Assembly (NCBI GenBank): GCA_029934845.1
Contig: JAOZLN010000122.1
Coordinates: 1-7,316, forward strand
Source: Candidatus Sabulitectum sp.
GTDB taxonomy: Bacteria > Fermentibacterota > Fermentibacteria > Fermentibacterales > JCC-6
DNA length: 7,316 bases
Reading direction: 5' to 3'
In this document: positions 1 through 6,505 of the stretch, piece after piece
Layout: every line of letters begins with the position of its first letter
Numbering within the stretch: the first letter of the stretch is position 1
Position numbers and translations under genes: made by a program
Notes under the pieces: model-generated
Database searches by the model: none
Told to the model about the DNA's origin: nothing
Seen by the model: the letters and a program-made list of their open reading frames with translations, nothing else

Positions 1-600
1 AGTCCAGATATCTATACAGGGAAACTGCTGTAGTTCATCGGCAAGGATCCCGGCAATCTTTATTCCCCTGGTTCCAGCTCTGCAGTCCTCTTCCGAACCA
101 AAGAACTTGTGGGTCTGTAAAACAAGTTTTCCACCCAGCCTGTCCTTATCATCCACAAGAATAACATTAAAACCCGAGGCTCCCAGTTCCCTGGCTGCAG
201 CCATTCCTGAAGGTCCGCCACCGATGATCAATACATCAGTGTCTATAATCTCCGGGGGTTTAACAGATGGGGCATCCATCTGCTCCAAAGAAGGAAGCCC
301 TTCTACAGACTGAACGCTCATTCCTGCTTCAAGGGGAACAATACAGCTCTTCAGAGGAACACCGTTTATGATCAGTGTACACTGGGAACACTGTCCGTTG
401 GCACAGAAGATCCCCTGGGCTCCTCCGTCTTTATGGTGATGACCAAAAATGTGCTCGCCGTTGGCGAACACTGCGGATGAAACCATCTCACCTTTTCTGC
501 CGATCATCTCTCTTCCGTTGAATGTAAAACTCACCCAACTGTCAGGAAGAGGTGACAAAACAGGATGACGCCTGATTCTGCCTTCAGTTTCCAATTCCAT
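1..600 (-). CDS. [2Fe-2S]/FAD-dependent oxidoreductase, sarcosine oxidase alpha / HcnA-HcnB type (N-terminal 200 residues, cut by window edge)
   Basis: This minus-strand reading frame is open from an ATG at 600 to the window edge, so the C-terminus is missing. Residues about 20-100 form a Fer2_4-type ferredoxin domain: VSFTFNGREM, then C66, C71, C74 and C86 in the C-x4-C-x2-C-x11-C spacing that ligates a [2Fe-2S] cluster. Residues 121-158 are an FAD-binding Rossmann fold: DVLIIGGGPSG (GxGxxG class), acidic D150/D151 at the end of the second strand, then RLGGKL. Fer2 fused ahead of a pyridine-nucleotide-disulfide-type flavoprotein is known from sarcosine oxidase alpha, hydrogen cyanide synthase and amino-acid or opine dehydrogenases, so oxidation of an amine or amino acid is the likely chemistry; the substrate cannot be read here. 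No signal peptide is visible, suggesting a cytoplasmic enzyme. It lies 15 bases after the zinc-ribbon gene and is probably co-transcribed with it. The start is ambiguous: AAGGAG abuts the ATG, so TTG at codon 3 may be used instead. Confidence 0.85.
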   Translation of the reverse strand, partial: MELETEGRIRRHPVLSPLPDSWVSFTFNGREMIGRKGEMVSSAVFANGEHIFGHHHKDGGAQGIFCANGQCSQCTLIINGVPLKSCIVPLEAGMSVQSVEGLPSLEQMDAPSVKPPEIIDTDVLIIGGGPSGMAAARELGASGFNVILVDDKDRLGGKLVLQTHKFFGSEEDCRAGTRGIKIAGILADELQQFPCIDIWT

Positions 601-606
601 CTCCTT
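601..606 (-). promoter_or_regulatory. Ribosome binding site that makes the oxidoreductase start ambiguous
   Basis: On the minus strand AAGGAG touches the ATG at 600 with no spacer. It is 6 nt from an in-frame TTG at 594-592 (codon 3), which would be ideal spacing. A weaker GAGGG lies 11 nt before the ATG. The true N-terminus may therefore be two residues shorter than the ATG reading, which would match the TTG start of the gene upstream. Confidence 0.5.
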
Positions 607-615
607 AAATTCCCT

Positions 616-930
616 CTATCGCCTGTGCCATTTGCGGGCATACCGGGCTCCACCTCTGGTGGCTTTAACGAAACCACGACACTCCGGAAAATTGATGCAG
701 CGCCATACCCGAAGATGCGGGTACTCAAATCGCTCTGTATCTCCACCGCATTGGGGGCACCGCGGAGTATTCGGTCCGGTTATCTTCTTGTCGGCCTTTT
801 TGAATTCTTCATCCAGATCACGGTATTGTTCCTTGCGGGATGGCCCACTGAACTCGATTATCACTTTCTTAACAATGAAAAAGCCACCGATAACAGCGCC
901 TATAACCGAGAATAGTTTCAAATATTCCAA
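616..930 (-). CDS. Small membrane-anchored zinc-ribbon protein (topoisomerase-type C4 zinc finger), TTG start
   Basis: A 104-residue protein. Residues about 4-25 are a single hydrophobic segment (LFSVIGAVIGGFFIVKKVII) that should anchor it in the membrane. Residues 26-55 are charged and probably helical. C58, C61, C78 and C84 form a C-x2-C-x16-C-x5-C ribbon, with sequence CPQCGG and then WRCINFPECRG, very like the C4 zinc fingers at the C-terminus of bacterial type I topoisomerases; the tail after it is strongly basic (RGGARYARKWHRR). The zinc ribbon is seen directly, while binding of nucleic acid or protein is inferred. The start is TTG, chosen because GAGGT lies 7 nt upstream and no ATG or GTG is available in frame. 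The gene ends 15 bases before the oxidoreductase and is probably in the same transcript. I do not recognise a named family, and a role serving the oxidoreductase is only a guess. Confidence 0.8.
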   Translation of the reverse strand: MEYLKLFSVIGAVIGGFFIVKKVIIEFSGPSRKEQYRDLDEEFKKADKKITGPNTPRCPQCGGDTERFEYPHLRVWRCINFPECRGFVKATRGGARYARKWHRR

Positions 931-937
931 CCAGTTT

Positions 938-942
938 ACCTC
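938..942 (-). promoter_or_regulatory. Ribosome binding site for the TTG-initiated zinc-ribbon gene
   Basis: GAGGT on the minus strand, 7 nt ahead of TTG at 930. It supports the TTG start. A second GAGGAG further upstream, near 969-974, is not followed by a usable start codon. Confidence 0.5.
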
Positions 943-1022
943 ACTGCCTTGCTAAAAAAAAAGTTCTCCTCAGGCTGATTTGATAACACAATATACCGGC
1001 CTTTGACCAGACCCTGATTAAG

Positions 1023-1049
1023 CCGTTGACACAAGTACACCTGCAACGG
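1023..1049. promoter_or_regulatory. Inverted repeat CCGTTG-N15-CAACGG overlapping the promoter (possible operator)
   Basis: Perfect 6-bp arms at 1023-1028 and 1044-1049 sit in the region between two divergent transcription units. The left arm overlaps the -35 box and the right arm touches the -10 box of the plus-strand promoter, a typical position for a repressor site. The 15-bp centre is not itself palindromic. The regulator is unknown and such short arms can occur by chance. Confidence 0.3.
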
Positions 1050-1055
1050 TAATAT
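1026..1055 (+). promoter_or_regulatory. Sigma70-type promoter for the EF-G-like gene
   Basis: TTGACA at 1026-1031 (consensus), an 18-bp spacer, and TAATAT at 1050-1055. This predicts a start near 1062 and a leader of about 64 nt before the ATG at 1126. No equally good promoter was found on the minus strand for the zinc-ribbon unit; the best minus-strand match is a weak TTGCAG-N18-CTTAAT overlapping this one. Confidence 0.6.
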
Positions 1056-1125
1056 TCAGTCTCTAAGAAAGAATAAGTAAAAGCATATTAGTTTATATAT
1101 TAACCAAATAACACTGGGGAGAGCC

Positions 1126-3174
1126 ATGAAAAATTATAGTCCTGAGAAACTGAGAACTGTGGCCGTGCTCGGTCACGGTTCTGTTGGTAAAACCAGTTTT
1201 TGTGATGCCGTGCTTTTTGCAGGGGGCGGAAGCGAGCGACTGGGAAGTGTCGATGAGGGAACAAGCGTCTTTGATTACACATCAGAGAGCAGAGAAAAGA
1301 AACACAGCTTTGGTTCATCCATAGCCACTCTCGACTGGAACGACATAAAGATAAACATCATCGACACACCGGGGCTTGCAGATTTTCACGGAGAAACAAT
1401 TGGTGCGATCTCTGCTTCAGACATGGCGATCCTTCTTCTTGACGGCAAAGATGGCGTTGAGGTCGGCAGTTTCAAAACATGGAACTTTGCCAAGACTGCA
1501 GACATTCCAGTTTTCATCTATGTGAATCGGGTAGATCGCGAGAACGCAAACTTCGACAGGGTCGTTGAGCAGGCCAAAGAAATGTTCAACAAGCATGTGG
1601 TGCCAGTGGTATTCCCAGTGATGGATGGCGACTCATTCACAGGTGTGGTCAATGCAATAACCCGTAAAGCTTTCGATGCATCGGGAAAAGAAATAGAAGT
1701 TCCTGAAAGCGCAAAAGAGCAGTGTGAAGATTACAGAATGCAACTTATTGAAGAAGCTGCTGAGGCTGACGAAGAGCTGATGGAAATTTTCTTCGCCAAC
1801 GAAACACTCACCGCAGAAGAACTTAAAAAAGGCATAAAGCTTGCAGTAAAGAACAGGGGAATGTTTCCTTTGTACTGTGGTGTTTCCATACCGCCAGTGG
1901 GTCAGAGATTCGTACTGGATGCAATAGTCGAGTACGCACCGTCACCGCTGGAGGCAACCCCTGCTCCAGTAATTGATGGTGACCCGGTTCAGCCGGATCC
2001 CAAAGGTGGATTTGTTGCAAGAGCATTCAGCACAAAGCACGATAAGCATGTTGGTGATATGGTTTACCTTAAAATTCTCAGAGGTTCCGTTGAAGGTTCA
2101 CACGAAGCAATCAATATTGCAAGACACCAGACAGAGCGCCTTGGAAACTATTATTACATGAACGGCTCTTCAAGAGAGGATGCCAGTAAAATGGTAGCTG
2201 GCGATATAATTGCTGTTGCCAAACTCAAGGGCACTATCACAAACGATGTTCTTTGTGACAAGAATAACCAGGTGAAACTGGTTCCAATCTCTTTCCCCAG
2301 TCCTGTTTACAGAGCAGCCATACGGGCAAAGAAGCGTGGAGATGAAGACAAAATGGGAGCGGGGCTTCACAAGCTCGGTGCAATGGACCCAACTTTTATC
2401 ACCAGAAACGAAGGTAACATCGGCCAGACAACTGTGAACGGCATGGGTGAACTTCACCTGATGACAATGCTGGCTCGTCTTAAAGAGATGAGTGGTGTTG
2501 AAGCTGAACTTTTTAAGCCAAAAATTGCTTACCAGGAAACCATTACCAGGAAGGCAAATGGAGCCTATAAGCACAAGAAGCAGTCTGGCGGAAGAGGTCA
2601 GTACGGTCATGTTCTTATGAGAATTGAGCCCACAGCAAGAGGTGAAGGCTATGTTTTCGCCAGCGAAGTTTCAGGTGGCAATGTTCCCACAAAATACATC
2701 CCTGCAGTTGAAAAGGGTGTTGTTGAAGCTATGCACAAGGGCCCTATCTCCGGCAGTGAGGTCATCGATGTAAAAGCTGTTGTCACTGATGGTTCAGCAC
2801 ATGCTGTTGATTCTTCAGACATGGCTTTCAAGCTTGCAGCAAGCAAGTGTTTCCAGAATCTGATGATGGAAGCCGGTCCCGTCCTTCTCGAGCCTATCAT
2901 GACTTTGGAAATTACCGTTCCTGACGACTATATGGGTGATGTAATGGGTGATGTGAACTCCAGGCGCGGGAAAATTCAGGGCATGGAAGCCCAGGGTGGT
3001 TTTCAGGTTATCAAAGCTGCTGTTCCGCAGGCAGAACTCTACCAGTACACAAGCTCACTGCGTTCACTTACCCAGGCCCGTGGCAGTTTCACTCAGGTCT
3101 TCTCGCACTACGAGGCAACACCACGCGAAGTCCAGAAGAAGATCATGGAAGACTATCAGAAAGACGAGGACTAG
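1126..3174 (+). CDS. EF-G-like translational GTPase (EF-G2-type paralogue)
   Basis: A 682-residue protein close to the usual EF-G length (about 690-700), with all five domains. The G domain has the P-loop GHGSVGKTS (16-24), DTPG (80-83) and NRVD (134-137). Domain III contains GMGELHL (439-445). Domain IV contains SGGRGQYGHV (487-496), GGNVPTKYIPAVEKG (from 517) and tip-loop GSAHAVDSS with H559. Domain V starts near M592. Three G-domain positions differ from canonical EF-G: RGITI of switch I reads KKHSF, so Ser61 replaces the conserved Thr; the catalytic His after DTPG is Leu84; and NKxD is NRVD. Such changes are typical of the EF-G-like/EF-G2 branch rather than housekeeping FusA, and no rpsL, rpsG or tuf neighbours are present. 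It should bind GTP and the ribosome in the cytoplasm, but its hydrolysis rate and task (translocation, recycling or stress translation) are uncertain. The start has GGGGAG just upstream. A coupled gene follows 4 bases after the stop. Confidence 0.93.
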   Translation: MKNYSPEKLRTVAVLGHGSVGKTSFCDAVLFAGGGSERLGSVDEGTSVFDYTSESREKKHSFGSSIATLDWNDIKINIIDTPGLADFHGETIGAISASDMAILLLDGKDGVEVGSFKTWNFAKTADIPVFIYVNRVDRENANFDRVVEQAKEMFNKHVVPVVFPVMDGDSFTGVVNAITRKAFDASGKEIEVPESAKEQCEDYRMQLIEEAAEADEELMEIFFANETLTAEELKKGIKLAVKNRGMFPLYCGVSIPPVGQRFVLDAIVEYAPSPLEATPAPVIDGDPVQPDPKGGFVARAFSTKHDKHVGDMVYLKILRGSVEGSHEAINIARHQTERLGNYYYMNGSSREDASKMVAGDIIAVAKLKGTITNDVLCDKNNQVKLVPISFPSPVYRAAIRAKKRGDEDKMGAGLHKLGAMDPTFITRNEGNIGQTTVNGMGELHLMTMLARLKEMSGVEAELFKPKIAYQETITRKANGAYKHKKQSGGRGQYGHVLMRIEPTARGEGYVFASEVSGGNVPTKYIPAVEKGVVEAMHKGPISGSEVIDVKAVVTDGSAHAVDSSDMAFKLAASKCFQNLMMEAGPVLLEPIMTLEITVPDDYMGDVMGDVNSRRGKIQGMEAQGGFQVIKAAVPQAELYQYTSSLRSLTQARGSFTQVFSHYEATPREVQKKIMEDYQKDED

Positions 3175-3178
3175 AATA

Positions 3179-3802
3179 ATGAAACGCATCACAGCCCTGC
3201 TTCTTCTTGTTCTTTTTTCCAACATGGCTGTGGCGCATCCATTCGCCTCTGGAGGAGGAGGATCATCCTCCTCCGAGGAAACTGATCTTACGATGATCAT
3301 CATGATCGTTGTCATTGCCGGTGTGGGAGCCCTGCTTCTTACAGATATCCTGTCTGACGATTCTACCAATTCCCAGGATGCCCTGGCAGGGGGCGAGGAA
3401 GAAATTCTTAACGAAGAAACCGGTGTGAACTGGGAGCAGCTGAATGGCAGCGAACAGCAGGAAACCCTGCCCCTTGTGGCTGTTTCAGTATTTCCAGGGG
3501 AAAACGGTAGAGATCTGGCATCATATTTCAGTAATTTGATTGCTCAGGGAAACGGTCTTTACTACGATGTTTATTCAGCCCCGGTCGCCTTTGGGGAAAT
3601 GAGTTCTGCTGAAGCCGCTGCAACCGGGTTCGCTTTTCTTGACTGTCAGTGGTTCATTGCGGCTGCTTCCTCCGGGCTGGAACTGCGCAGTGAAGACTCT
3701 GATGAGCCTGTCTGGTTCTTTAACAGTACAGAATGGGACTCTACAACAGTCAGAGACGCTTCAGCAAGTTTTCTTGAGTTCTCGATGGGGTTGGATCTGT
3801 AA
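3179..3802 (+). CDS. Exported, probably membrane-anchored protein of unknown function
   Basis: A 207-residue protein that I do not recognise. The ATG at 3179 was chosen over a longer upstream frame because GAGGA (3166-3170) lies 8 nt before it and because it opens a clear signal peptide, MKRITALLLLVLFSNMAVA, with likely cleavage after AVA (residue 19). A Gly4-Ser4-Glu2 linker (25-34) follows, then a hydrophobic segment, LTMIIMIVVIAGVGALLL (37-54), probably a membrane helix. The remaining 150 residues are acidic, with a stretch rich in E, D, N and Q (about 58-93) and a possibly folded domain beginning TLPLVAVSVFPGENG. Its only cysteine is in FLDCQWF. It starts 4 bases after the EF-G-like stop, so the two genes are almost certainly co-transcribed and translationally coupled. 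A membrane or periplasmic role follows from the topology; no catalytic motif is visible. Confidence 0.8.
   Translation: MKRITALLLLVLFSNMAVAHPFASGGGGSSSSEETDLTMIIMIVVIAGVGALLLTDILSDDSTNSQDALAGGEEEILNEETGVNWEQLNGSEQQETLPLVAVSVFPGENGRDLASYFSNLIAQGNGLYYDVYSAPVAFGEMSSAEAAATGFAFLDCQWFIAAASSGLELRSEDSDEPVWFFNSTEWDSTTVRDASASFLEFSMGLDL
3254..3274. repeat. Perfect 10-bp inverted repeat inside the exported-protein gene
   Basis: GGAGGAGGAT and ATCCTCCTCC are separated by a single C. The purine-only and pyrimidine-only arms encode the Gly/Ser linker just after the signal peptide. In mRNA this could form a stable hairpin about 75 nt into the reading frame. It may simply follow from coding GGGSSSS with purine- and pyrimidine-biased codons. 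Confidence 0.7.
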
Positions 3803-3867
3803 CTTCCAGGGGTAAACTAATCAGTTAGTCGAGCATATCTGCGAGACTGTTCAAGCTACGACCTTTG

Positions 3868-3887
3868 ATATATATATACGCATGCGT
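3868..3887. promoter_or_regulatory. 20-bp alternating purine-pyrimidine tract ending in a 10-bp palindrome, ahead of the protease gene
   Basis: From 3868 to 3887 purines and pyrimidines alternate without a break: an (AT)n run joined to the perfect palindrome ACGCATGCGT (3878-3887). It lies 34-53 bp before the protease ATG, inside the presumed promoter region. The AT run may supply a -10-like TATATA, but no convincing -35 partner is visible (TTCAAG at 3850-3855 is poor). Easy melting, Z-DNA/cruciform formation or a protein-binding site are all possible readings. Confidence 0.4.
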
Positions 3888-3909
3888 TTGGTTTAGTCAC
3901 TATTTTAAA

Positions 3910-3915
3910 AAGGAG
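3910..3915 (+). promoter_or_regulatory. Ribosome binding site of the C25 protease gene
   Basis: AAGGAG, 5 nt before ATG 3921. This is a strong site and fixes the start in front of the signal peptide. Confidence 0.7.
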
Positions 3916-3920
3916 AAACA

Positions 3921-6302
3921 ATGAGGTTTACTGCTGTTCTTGCATTAACAGTTCTTTCGCTTGCATTTGCAGGGGAGTTCACTATAAATGTTCCATTCTC
4001 GCCATCTGATGTCGAAATCGGCCAGATGGGTAATTACTCTTCTGTTACAATACCAGGAGAAACATCAATGGGCAGAATCGGAGCCCCTGCACTTCCTGTA
4101 ATTAACATGCCTGTTGCCCTTCCAGCCGGTACAAAGGCAACTGGAGTTGAAGTTGTAAGTGTATCATGGCAATCCCTTCGAGGAAACCACACTGTTCTTC
4201 CAGCCACACTGCCTGTACCACTGAGCCTTATGGGTGAAATCGAAATTTCTCTTCCTGCTCCTGATATGACCATCTACAACTCCTCTGAAAGCTTTCCATC
4301 TGTACCTGTTAAGCTTGAAGAGTCTTCAATGCTTATCGGCTTTCCCGTGGCATATGTAAACCTCTTTCCTGTAAGATGGAACCCGGCTTCAAAGACTATC
4401 GAAGTTATCAGCAGTCTTCAGGTCAGAGTAACAACTGAAGACACTACAGACAATTATTCAGTAAGAGCACGCTCTTCACAAAGCGAGGCCCGCACCAGAA
4501 GAATTGTTGAGAATACTGTTATAAACCCTGATATGGTTCAGGCCAGTGGTGCAACCATTGTTGCCAGCCGTGACCTTGTCTACGGTGAGTATGTTGTTAT
4601 TGCAACACCTGCCTACCAGAGCTACGCACAAACCTTTGCCGACTGGAAAACCCGGAAAGGTGTTCCCACCAGCGTTTACACCACAACCTGGATTCAGTCA
4701 CAGTACTCTTGTGCCGACCTTCAGCAGGAGATCCGTGCCTTCCTGACAGACTGCCGCGATGAGGGTGTTGAATATGTTCTTATCTGGGGCGATGACAACA
4801 TCATTGCCGGTCGCGATACCAAAATTCACTACTCTTCCTACACAGAGTACCCTCCAGTAGATCTGTACTGGTCAGATATCAACGACAGTTCTCCAGGAGC
4901 AGATCTGTGGAACTCCAATGGCAACGGCATATGGGGCGAATGGGGAGCAGGCGGAGACAATGTTGACTACCATCCCGACATGTTCACCGGCCGCGCCAGT
5001 GTAAACTCAACTACCGAGGCCACCACATTCCTTAACAAGGTTTTTGCATACGAGCAGATTACCACCACTGATTACTTTGAGTCTGCTCCGATTGAGCTTC
5101 GTGTGGGTTATTCAACAGGGCAGCTCTGGCCTTCATGCTGGGGTTCCGCAGGTGCAGAGACCATCAGCAATGATGTTCCTGCCGGTGCCTGGGAAGAAGA
5201 AAAGTGCTACGAGTCAGGCGGCAACAACAGCGCTAGCATTACTATTGCCATGATCAACGCAGGTCCAGCACATGTTTACCACGCAAGTCATGGATCAGAA
5301 ACCTCCATGTGGACTTCCAATGGAAGCACCTACACCACTGCTCACATCAAGGCGCAAACCAATATTTCCAGCGGCGGTCTTCCAGCCATCTGGCAGTCAA
5401 TATCCTGCCTTATCGGACACTTCGACAGTTATGAGTGTTGTGGAGACGCATGGCTGAACTCTCCCAATGGCGGCGGTTTTGGTATGTTTAACGCCAGGTA
5501 CGGCTGGGGTAACCCCAACAGCCCAGGTAACGGTGTAAGCGAAGTTCTCTGCCAGAAGATCTATGAAGAAGACTGGGTAGAAGGTCAGATCTCGCTTGGT
5601 GCCATCCACTCCATGGGTCGCGATGAGATGAGCCCTGTTACGCAGGAGATCCACGACTGGGTCGTAAAAGAATACAACCTGTTCGGCGAGCCGGAGCTTC
5701 CTATCTGGACAGCTGATGCACCAAACTTGTCTGCTGCCTATCCTTCCTCTATCACAGGTTCCACAACTGTAACAGTAACAGTTACTGCCGGTGGCTCACC
5801 TGTTTCCGGAGCCAGAGTATGCCTGTTCAAGGGTACAGACTGGAAAACTGCTGAAGTCTACGAAGTTGCAAACGCCAACAGTTCCGGTGTTGTAAACATT
5901 CCTGTAGCACCTACCACCACAGGTCAGATGCTTGTTACTGTGTGGGCATACAACCACATCAGTTACCTTGGGTCTCTTACAGTTAACGGAACAGGCATAG
6001 GTGATTCGGAAGAAGGTCTGAGCGCCGTTACAGCTATCAGCACCCCTTACCCCAACCCTGCCACTACAAGTGCAGCAATACCATTCTCTCTGGCAAATGC
6101 CGGCACAGCTTCCATTCAGGTCTTCGACCTTAGTGGACGCACAGTTGCCACCCCTGCCAGTGGAAACTTCGCAGCAGGGCAGCACACCATTAACTGGAAT
6201 CTTACAGACGCCAGTGGAGCCGCACTTCCAAACGGCTTCTACAGTGTAGTGATCACCACAGGTGATACTGTAATGACCGAAAGAATAATGGTTCTCAGAT
6301 AA
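3921..6302 (+). CDS. Secreted gingipain-like cysteine protease (peptidase family C25) with C-terminal sorting domain
   Basis: A 793-residue exported protease. In order: a signal peptide, MRFTAVLALTVLSLAFA (cleavage near 17); a C25-type propeptide (about 18-210) with GAPALPVINMPVALPAG; the C25 catalytic domain (about 215-595); an Ig-like beta domain (about 600-695); and a C-terminal sorting/FlgD-Ig-like domain (709-793) starting PYPNP, with VFDLSGRTV, GFYSVVITTG and ERIMVLR at the end. Within the catalytic domain, VEYVLIWGDDNI and PDMFTGRASV match the family fold; the predicted dyad is H457 in HASHGSE and C496 in QSISCLIG, 39 residues apart (about 33 in gingipain R). The tail resembles type IX (Por) secretion signals, so secretion across the outer membrane is inferred; no secretion genes are in view. 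Nine cysteines (264, 278, 406, 429, 496, 506, 507, 544, 634) suggest disulfides. The likely role is breakdown of extracellular protein or peptides; target residues cannot be deduced. It is monocistronic, ending at the strong terminator that follows. Confidence 0.9.
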   Translation: MRFTAVLALTVLSLAFAGEFTINVPFSPSDVEIGQMGNYSSVTIPGETSMGRIGAPALPVINMPVALPAGTKATGVEVVSVSWQSLRGNHTVLPATLPVPLSLMGEIEISLPAPDMTIYNSSESFPSVPVKLEESSMLIGFPVAYVNLFPVRWNPASKTIEVISSLQVRVTTEDTTDNYSVRARSSQSEARTRRIVENTVINPDMVQASGATIVASRDLVYGEYVVIATPAYQSYAQTFADWKTRKGVPTSVYTTTWIQSQYSCADLQQEIRAFLTDCRDEGVEYVLIWGDDNIIAGRDTKIHYSSYTEYPPVDLYWSDINDSSPGADLWNSNGNGIWGEWGAGGDNVDYHPDMFTGRASVNSTTEATTFLNKVFAYEQITTTDYFESAPIELRVGYSTGQLWPSCWGSAGAETISNDVPAGAWEEEKCYESGGNNSASITIAMINAGPAHVYHASHGSETSMWTSNGSTYTTAHIKAQTNISSGGLPAIWQSISCLIGHFDSYECCGDAWLNSPNGGGFGMFNARYGWGNPNSPGNGVSEVLCQKIYEEDWVEGQISLGAIHSMGRDEMSPVTQEIHDWVVKEYNLFGEPELPIWTADAPNLSAAYPSSITGSTTVTVTVTAGGSPVSGARVCLFKGTDWKTAEVYEVANANSSGVVNIPVAPTTTGQMLVTVWAYNHISYLGSLTVNGTGIGDSEEGLSAVTAISTPYPNPATTSAAIPFSLANAGTASIQVFDLSGRTVATPASGNFAAGQHTINWNLTDASGAALPNGFYSVVITTGDTVMTERIMVLR

Positions 6303-6312
6303 CCATCTGAAC

Positions 6313-6350
6313 CACAAAGAAGGGGCACCACAAGGTGCCCCTTTGTTGTG
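6313..6350 (+). terminator. Intrinsic terminator after the protease gene
   Basis: A perfect 8-bp GC-rich stem, GGGGCACC (6322-6329) / GGTGCCCC (6334-6341), with an ACAA loop, starts 19 bases after the stop codon. AA/TT pairs, one G-U and one mismatch extend it to about 17 bp (6313-6329 with 6334-6350). The T-rich sequence TTTGTTGTGTTTG follows. The AAAGAA on the left side could make it partly active in the reverse direction too. Confidence 0.85.
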
Positions 6351-6505
6351 TTTGCACAGATCAGAAGATGGCTGCATTACCCTGTCAATCCCAGAATTCA
6401 GTTTCCTACAGTTCTATTTACTCCAGAATGATTTTTTTCCTGTTTGACACCTTCGCCAGAATTATTCACTCAAACGGCCTGCCGCAGTGGTTGAAAAGCT
6501 ACTTG

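Noticed and set aside
565..955. Plus-strand open frames of 107-116 codons opposite the zinc-ribbon gene
   Set aside because: They are antisense shadows: the minus-strand frame has the four-cysteine zinc ribbon, a membrane segment and a ribosome site.
2996..3178. 61-codon upstream extension of the exported-protein frame, from GTG/ATG-like start 2996
   Set aside because: It lies inside the EF-G-like gene, reads as basic low-quality sequence, and would bury the signal peptide. ATG 3179 has a ribosome site and an N-terminal signal.
3816..3829. ACTAA-TCAG-TTAGT hairpin after the exported-protein gene as a terminator
   Set aside because: The stem is only five AT-rich pairs and no T-tract follows.
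5796..6377. 193-codon minus-strand open frame under the protease C-terminus
   Set aside because: It is antisense to the clearly coding Ig and sorting domains, has Cys/Gly-rich shadow composition, and crosses the terminator.
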